A program made the translations under genes and the position numbers. Shown here piece after piece: positions 38,504 through 43,124 of a stretch of 43,124 nucleotides of DNA. Positions within the stretch are counted from its first letter, which is position 1; each line of letters begins with the position of its first letter. Source of the DNA: Streptomyces spiramenti. GTDB lineage: Bacteria; Actinomycetota; Actinomycetes; Streptomycetales; Streptomycetaceae. The notes below the pieces were generated by a model. That model was not told where the DNA came from and did no database searches. It was given only the letters and a program-made list of their open reading frames with translations. Where the stretch lies: assembly GCF_012034385.1 (NCBI RefSeq), contig NZ_JAAVJB010000007.1, forward strand, positions 18,131 through 61,254. Direction: 5' to 3'.

Positions 38504-39079
38504 TCAGATGTCCGGCACTTCGTCGAAGCAACTGCCGACCCAGTGCTCGAGGGAGGCTCTTGCGTAGGGCGTGATGAGATCTGCCAATGTGTCTTCGTTC
38601 TCGCTGTGCGGCGTAGCAATGACGATCAGTAGATCCCATTCCACGCCGTCTTTGCATGGGACAAGTGCGTACGCCGCGCGGGACCAGACGCGTACCTCCT
38701 GATCAGCCGGCAGGAGCCTCCCCTCGGTAGTGGGCGTGGCGCTGGGGGCGGTGTACGCTTCCAGCGTCCTCGCTATGCCTCTGCTGGCTGAGATGAGAGA
38801 GGTTCCCGCTTCGGCTACTACGTCCTGCCCCTCGTACAGCGTGCAGAATTGCACGGGTCCCGGTGTGCCATCCGGTTCGGCGGTGTGGCGTACCAGTGAA
38901 TCGGAGACCTCGTCCTCTCCGGGGAATAGCGGAGCGTGTAGTTGACCGACGTCTTCCCCGCAGAAAGTCTTCGGAGGCGGGTGGGGGCCTGTCTGTGTGC
39001 AGCCGGCCAGGAGTGGCGAGATGAAGAGCGCCAGAACGCTAATTCTTGTTCTTGGAATTGTATTCCGCGGAGGTTTCAT
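38504..39079 (-). CDS. Putative lipoprotein, paralog 2
   Basis: 191 residues from the ATG at 39077-39079. Signal peptide with basic start (MKPPRNTIPRTR), hydrophobic core ISVLALFISP and lipobox LLAGC; the Cys (about residue 24) would be lipidated. The mature part has three further cysteines in FCGEDVG, VQFCTLYEG and LVPCKDG and a final SCFDEVPDI, so disulfides are likely. It is a paralog of the protein at 37473. The start overlaps the preceding gene by 41 nt. There is no good Shine-Dalgarno; an upstream in-frame ATG (39112) gives a weaker signal peptide. GC about 52%, unlike the genome. Function unknown. Confidence 0.7.
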   Translation of the reverse strand: MKPPRNTIPRTRISVLALFISPLLAGCTQTGPHPPPKTFCGEDVGQLHAPLFPGEDEVSDSLVRHTAEPDGTPGPVQFCTLYEGQDVVAEAGTSLISASRGIARTLEAYTAPSATPTTEGRLLPADQEVRVWSRAAYALVPCKDGVEWDLLIVIATPHSENEDTLADLITPYARASLEHWVGSCFDEVPDI

Positions 39080-41135
39080 TGAATCCACTTCGTGCTCCCA
39101 GGCTTGCTGCATCTCGATAGTGCTTCCGGTCGTCTTCGGTGTACCTAAGGCTCGCTGTCGCGCTGTCCATTACGTCTGAGTAAGCCACGCTCACTTGATC
39201 ACGAGTCGATCCTCGAATTGCTTCGCGCTGATCCTTTGCTTCCTGTAGGAGCTTCCTGTCGTGCTCTCTCCAGAGGCTTTCGTTTACTCTGATCATTTCG
39301 TTGCCCGCCGCGGTTCCGGCCCCCGGGAATCTACCGACCGTGGAATCTGTCACCGAGGTGAGGAAGTGTTGAGAAAGTCGCTTGAATCCGTTGTCGAGAC
39401 TTTTGGTGTTCTCGGTAAACACGGCATCGGATCGCGTGGAAGTGAGTGCGCCCATCGCTTGACCTCCGGCCTGAGAGGCAAGCTCTGCGGCCTCGATCGG
39501 GGTCACTTTCTCGAAATCGACCTCATCGGACAGAAGGTACGTGAAAGTCGCGCCGGCGTACGCGATCTGTGCTTGCCGAACGATCTCGAAGCTCTCTTCG
39601 TTCTTCCCGTTCTCCTCGAGAACGGAAATCGCTTTTGAGTAGTCCAGGTCCAAGCCGTTCTCGAAGAGAGGCAGGACGCCGCCGTTCATCGCATCGTTGA
39701 AGTCGCCCAGGTACAGGGCGGTCGTGTTGCCGAGTGCCTGAGCGAGCGGCGGCGGGAACCCCTCCTTCTTTGCGGCCTGGTCGATGACGAGCTGAGCGAT
39801 CTGTGCGTTCTTCGCGCTGGGCTGTGCCGCATCGGGGGTCGGTTCGGTGCCTTCGATCATCCCCGTGGCGGCTGCACCCAGGAACTGGTTCAAGCCCTTC
39901 GTCAGCTCGGGATCGGGCTCTCCTCGGATCGGGGAGAGAAGGTCCGTCTGCCCGACCTGTTCGATCCAGTCCTTCGCACGGCTGTTGCGGTCCGGGTCGA
40001 CGATCATGGCAGCGGCGTCCGGGTTCCGCGAAGAGATGCCGAGCAGCCGGTCGAGGTCACGACGCTCCCCGGCGGAGCGGATCTCCTCGTACGAACTGCC
40101 ACTCGGCCCGTTGGACATGTCCGCGACGAGACCGTCCAGGAACTGCGGGCTGTACGGCACGGAAGCCGGCTCCATCAGATCCAGCAGCGGTCCGTACTGG
40201 CGGACGTCGACGAGCAGGCCTTGGTCCTCCGGCCCGGCGGCGAAGGCGCGGGCGGCGTCGGTCCTGCGCTGCCAGTCGCGCCCTTCGGGGGTCCTCAGCC
40301 ACTCCGTGAACTCGGCGGACTCCGGTGGTGCGTCCTTGAGGCGCTCGGGGGTCCGGGTCGCGGTCGCGAAGACGTTGGCGAGCCCCACCACCAGCGAGTT
40401 CACCGGGAACGGGTCCTCGGGGGAGCTCGGCGCGGTCGACAGGTAGTCTACGTTCTCGAACCGGGCGGACTGGCGCGCGAGCTCGGCCACTCCCAGCGTG
40501 TCCAGCAGGTAGCCGGCGAAGTGGTCGTTCTCGCCGTGCGTGGCCAGTAGGCGGTCCAGCTCCGCCAGCTCGCCCTCGGTGAGGTCGTCCTGGCGCATCA
40601 GGGCGACGGCCCGCTCCGCTCCGCTGAGCGCGGCTGCGCGCTCCAGCACCGCGGTCCCCGAGTGGGTGGCGAGCAGGTCGGCGATGGCGCGCGCCGCGTG
40701 GGTCTCCGTCGCGTGATAGTCGGTCAGGGCGGTGCGCAGCGCTCCCCTGATCGCTTCGCTCTCCGCGCGTTGCGAGGCGGTGACGTCGGCCGGGTCGGCC
40801 GCGTTCTGCAGCAGCTCGGCTCGTTCCCGCAGCCCGGTGAGGCTTCTCGCGAGTGACCGGGCCTGTTCCACGTAGCGCTCCAGGTGCTGCGCGGCCCCGG
40901 CCGTGGCGTCGTGCAGTTCCTCGTTGAGGGAGCCGACGGAGGCGATGCTGCCGAGCAGTTCGGGGGCCTCGGGGGCGTCGTAGTGATCGCCCAGTGAGAG
41001 GTAGGTGGTCCGGACCGTCTCGCCGCGCCGGTAGGTGGCGGCCCCGGCTCGCGAGAGGTCGCCGACAGTCTGCTCCAGGGTGGACAGGTCGGCGGCGAGG
41101 ACGGGTATCTCGCCGGGGTGCACCAGGTCGCTCAT
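39039..41135 (-). CDS. Large helical protein (DUF6571/TPR-region-like), possible ESX-linked
   Basis: 698 residues from ATG 41133-41135. Not firmly recognised. The N-terminal about 110 residues form a WXG100-like helical hairpin (LAADLSTLEQTVGDLSRAGA and AAQHLERYVEQARSLARSL). The middle is helical with LDRLLATHGENDHFAGYLLD and NSLVVGLANVFATATRTPER. The C-terminal third reads ALGNTTALYLGDFNDAMNGG, AQIAYAGATFTYLLSDEVDF and TVGRFPGAGTAAGNEMIRVN. No signal peptide, membrane segment or catalytic motif is seen. I recall similar Streptomyces proteins filed as DUF6571 or TPR-region proteins. GC falls from about 68% in the 5' part to about 52% in the 3' part, suggesting a transferred C-terminal module. 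Confidence 0.7.
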   Translation of the reverse strand: MSDLVHPGEIPVLAADLSTLEQTVGDLSRAGAATYRRGETVRTTYLSLGDHYDAPEAPELLGSIASVGSLNEELHDATAGAAQHLERYVEQARSLARSLTGLRERAELLQNAADPADVTASQRAESEAIRGALRTALTDYHATETHAARAIADLLATHSGTAVLERAAALSGAERAVALMRQDDLTEGELAELDRLLATHGENDHFAGYLLDTLGVAELARQSARFENVDYLSTAPSSPEDPFPVNSLVVGLANVFATATRTPERLKDAPPESAEFTEWLRTPEGRDWQRRTDAARAFAAGPEDQGLLVDVRQYGPLLDLMEPASVPYSPQFLDGLVADMSNGPSGSSYEEIRSAGERRDLDRLLGISSRNPDAAAMIVDPDRNSRAKDWIEQVGQTDLLSPIRGEPDPELTKGLNQFLGAAATGMIEGTEPTPDAAQPSAKNAQIAQLVIDQAAKKEGFPPPLAQALGNTTALYLGDFNDAMNGGVLPLFENGLDLDYSKAISVLEENGKNEESFEIVRQAQIAYAGATFTYLLSDEVDFEKVTPIEAAELASQAGGQAMGALTSTRSDAVFTENTKSLDNGFKRLSQHFLTSVTDSTVGRFPGAGTAAGNEMIRVNESLWREHDRKLLQEAKDQREAIRGSTRDQVSVAYSDVMDSATASLRYTEDDRKHYRDAASLGARSGFNETSAEYNSKNKN

Positions 41136-41336
41136 GCGGTTCCCTTCCTCAGCGGCCGACGCCGCCCTCTCGTCGCTCGCGGTCCCGGCCCCGCAGGCTG
41201 GGATGCTCTCGCAGGGCAGGGGGCCCGAGGTGCGACGGCCGACTCTCGGCTTCCCACCGTCCGGTGCCGCCGCGAGCCGGAGGTGACGAGCTGCGGAGTC
41301 GGGCGGGCGCGCCGACACTGGGACGGAGGAGGTCCC

Positions 41337-41972
41337 ATGAGTACAGCCGTGCTGCCGCTGGCCGTGACCATGCTGGCCGGCCCGCAGATCATCTCAGCGA
41401 TCATTCTCGTCACCACCCCCCGCCCCGTTCGCACCTCGCTCGCCTTCCTCGTCGGGGTGGCCGCGGCGGTGTGTGTCGGCGTCGGGGTCGCGCTCGGGCT
41501 GGCGCATCTGCTCGGCAGTGCCGTGGACCTCGGCGCCACCGGCAACCGCGGCTCCGTCGGCAACATCATCAAGTACGTGCTCATCGGCCTGCTCGTGCTG
41601 GCCGCGCTGCGGAACTGGCGGAACCGGGCGGACGCCGAACCGCCGAAGTGGCTCACGTCGCTCATGACCTCCGGCGCCGGTCGGGCACTGACCATCGGGT
41701 TCCTCGTCATTCTGCTGATGCCGTCGGACGTGGTGGTGATGCTGACGGTCGGCGTGCACCTCGCGCAGGGGAGTGCGGGATTCGTCGGGGCGCTCCCGTT
41801 CATCGCGCTCACGGTCCTGATCGCGGCCCTGCCGCTGCTCTGCCGACTGCTGTTCCGACGCCGTGCCGCCGTGCTCATGCCTCGGTTGCGGGACTGGATG
41901 AACGGGCACAGCTGGCTGATCAACATCGTCGTGTGCCTGGTCTTCGTCGCCCTCATCGCCTCCGGCGGGTGA
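41337..41972 (+). CDS. GAP family (LysE-like, Sap-type) membrane protein
   Basis: 211 residues with about six membrane segments: MLAGPQIISAIILVTTPRPV at the start is the GAP/Sap family signature (a LysE-like exporter fold), followed by SLAFLVGVAAAVCVGVGVAL, YVLIGLLVLAALRNW, the loop with KWLTSLMTSGAGRALTIGF, ALPFIALTVLIAALPLL and a C-terminal helix WLINIVVCLVFVALIA. Relatives in mycobacteria are tied to glycolipid export; the substrate here is unknown. GAGGAGG lies 3-5 nt before the ATG. Transcribed away from the large helical gene, 201 bp between starts. Confidence 0.8.
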   Translation: MSTAVLPLAVTMLAGPQIISAIILVTTPRPVRTSLAFLVGVAAAVCVGVGVALGLAHLLGSAVDLGATGNRGSVGNIIKYVLIGLLVLAALRNWRNRADAEPPKWLTSLMTSGAGRALTIGFLVILLMPSDVVVMLTVGVHLAQGSAGFVGALPFIALTVLIAALPLLCRLLFRRRAAVLMPRLRDWMNGHSWLINIVVCLVFVALIASGG

Positions 41973-42231
41973 GAGCGGGGCGGGACCGCCGGTGTCGCCG
42001 AGCGAGGCTCGCCGGTGCGGCGGGTACGGGTTCCCGGTGCGGTGCCGGATCGATCCGGCGCAGGCGTGCGTCGCCATGGCCCCCCCGTCACGATGTGCGA
42101 GCAGGCGGTCGCCCCGGTCCCCTCCGTGGCGGCCTGCCCTGATCACTGTGTATATCAGCGAGTACTCAGGGTCGACAACGCCGGGACGGTCGGGGCGCCG
42201 TCACGGTTTCGTCCCGGCCGGGCCCCGCGCG
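41973..42231. other. Intergenic region with an AT-rich inverted repeat
   Basis: 259 bp between convergent genes. CTGAT (42139-42143) and ATCAG (42154-42158) frame an AT-rich spacer (CACTGTGTAT). No gene is supported; its role as operator or terminator is unclear. Confidence 0.4.
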
Positions 42232-43020
42232 TCAGGTGGGCTGGTTGGCGGCCAGGGAGGCCGCCAGGTCGCGGGCTACCTCTTGCAGCAGCGGCACGAT
42301 GGTGGTGGTCGACTCGTCGGTGATGCGTCCCGCGGGCCCGGAGACCGAGATGGCGGCCGGGGTGGGGGAGTCCGGGACGGGGACGGCGATGCAGCGGACG
42401 CCGATCTCCTGCTCGTTGTCGTCGACCGCGTACCCGTCCGCCCGCGCGGCGGCCAGCTCGCCGACCAACGCGTCGGCGTCGGTCAGTGTCCGGTCGGTCG
42501 CGGCCGGCATGCCGGTGCGGGCGAGGAGGGCCCGGACCTCGGCGTCGGACCGCTGGGTGAGCAGCGCCTTGCCGACGCCGGTGGCGTGCGGGTGCACCCG
42601 TCGCCCCACCTCCGTGAACATCCGCATCGAGTGCCGGGAGGGGACCTGGGCGACGTAGACGGCCTCGTCGCCGTCGAGCAGCGCCATGTTGGCCGTCTCG
42701 CCGGTCTCCTCGACCAACCGGGCCAGGTGGGGGCGCGCCCAGGTGGCCAACGGCCGTGCGGCGCTCTCGCCGAGACGGATGAGGCGAGGTCCGAGCGCGT
42801 ACCGTCGGTTGGGTTGCTGGCGGACGTAGCCGCACGCCACGAGGGTGCGCATCAGCCGGTGAATGGTGGGAAGTGGCAGACCGCTGCTGGAGGCGAGCTC
42901 GCTCAGGCCGATGACGCCGCCGGCGTCGGCCATCCGTTCCAGCAGGTCGAAGGCCCGCTCCAGCGACTGGACGCCGCCGCTGCCGGTGTTGGCGGCTCTG
43001 GGCTCGTCGGACGTGGCCAC
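42232..43020 (-). CDS. allR: IclR family repressor, AllR-like
   Basis: 262 residues from GTG 43018-43020 with AAGGA upstream. N-terminal winged helix: VQSLERAFDLLERMADAGGV, recognition helix LSELASSSGLPLPTIHRLMR, wing YVRQQPNRRYALG. The C-terminal IclR effector domain has GETANMALLDGDEAVYVAQV, HPHATGVGKALL and DDNEQEIGVRCIAVPV with AAISVSGPAGRI. The sequence closely matches the AllR of Streptomyces as I remember it, which represses allantoin breakdown genes and aceB in response to glyoxylate or related compounds. The allantoin genes would lie right of the window. The call as AllR is inference from memory and from the nearby aceB. Confidence 0.82.
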   Translation of the reverse strand: MATSDEPRAANTGSGGVQSLERAFDLLERMADAGGVIGLSELASSSGLPLPTIHRLMRTLVACGYVRQQPNRRYALGPRLIRLGESAARPLATWARPHLARLVEETGETANMALLDGDEAVYVAQVPSRHSMRMFTEVGRRVHPHATGVGKALLTQRSDAEVRALLARTGMPAATDRTLTDADALVGELAAARADGYAVDDNEQEIGVRCIAVPVPDSPTPAAISVSGPAGRITDESTTTIVPLLQEVARDLAASLAANQPT

Positions 43021-43124
43021 GTCGCGTTCCTTTCGGGGCGGATCGACCGCAGCCTACCGGTCGGGGCGGCCCGTGCCCGGTGCCACCCGCCGCCCGGCGC
43101 GCGGCGAGCGGCGAGCGCGGCGAC
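43021..43124. other. Upstream region of the AllR-like gene
   Basis: 104 bp to the window edge. It contains the ribosome site of the regulator (AAGGA near 43030) and presumably its promoter. No operator is convincing. Confidence 0.4.

Noticed and set aside
1..43124. tRNA or rRNA genes
   Set aside because: No cloverleaf with a conserved T-loop or rRNA segment was noticed on either strand; a covariance-model scan would be the decisive check.

Overview
The window is high-GC actinomycete chromosome and looks like Streptomyces. Most genes have strong G/C third-position bias, GTG and TTG starts occur, and several genes have a -10 box exactly 6-7 nt before the start codon (leaderless transcripts). 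The content also fits: an assimilatory sulfate cluster in an order I recall from S. coelicolor, a malate synthase near an AllR-like regulator, a lon gene with an HspR-type operator, DUF2637, DUF1876, DUF5955-like and DUF6507-like genes. All assignments come from reading the sequence; no database search was run.

Layout. 1-2621: a DUF1697 gene, an epimerase-like gene, the first copy of a ~164-bp inverted-repeat element (MITE-like), and a small membrane-anchored protein. 2781-15164 is the sulfur block. A 27-codon Cys-containing leader peptide precedes an SsuE-like FMN reductase and an orphan winged-helix regulator on the + strand. Facing them, on the - strand, a second leader peptide precedes cysI, a small zinc-ribbon-like protein, cysH, cysC, cysD, cysN, ssuA, ssuB, ssuC and a two-domain CbiX-type chelatase. 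Many of these - strand genes overlap by 1-14 nt. Together they cover sulfate activation, reduction to sulfide, sulfonate-type uptake and the last step of siroheme synthesis. A GNAT acetyltransferase gene sits upstream of the cysI leader.

15247-27649 is mostly housekeeping. It holds an AidB-type acyl-CoA dehydrogenase and a YihY protein, divergently transcribed with what looks like one shared -10. Next come DUF1876, rsgA, lon (candidate ClgR and HspR sites upstream), a PPOX/F420-type protein, an Ada-AlkA fusion followed by ogt, an SRPBCC protein and a DUF2637 (SpdB-like) protein. 27820-31159: an FhuF-like ferric reductase behind a clear iron box, a GntR regulator, the second copy of the ~164-bp element (inverted relative to the first), then a coupled VOC/SDR gene pair. 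31196-35114: a TPR-like protein, a membrane protein, a zinc-ribbon protein with a degenerate Mrr-like domain behind ten copies of a 9-bp repeat, and a DUF5955-like protein behind a perfect palindrome.

35298-43020: malate synthase (aceB) and an AllR-like IclR regulator flank an accessory segment. That segment holds a 698-residue helical protein, two paralogous secreted/lipoprotein-like proteins, a DUF6507-like helical protein and a GAP-family membrane protein. Between about 37.9 and 39.7 kb sampled GC falls to about 52-53%, against about 68% or more nearby, and the drop starts inside the 3' half of the large gene. One lipoprotein paralog carries an in-frame 9-bp repeat and appears to have its signal sequence in a different reading frame. 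This segment, the paired Cys leader peptides and the repeat element are the parts most worth following up.
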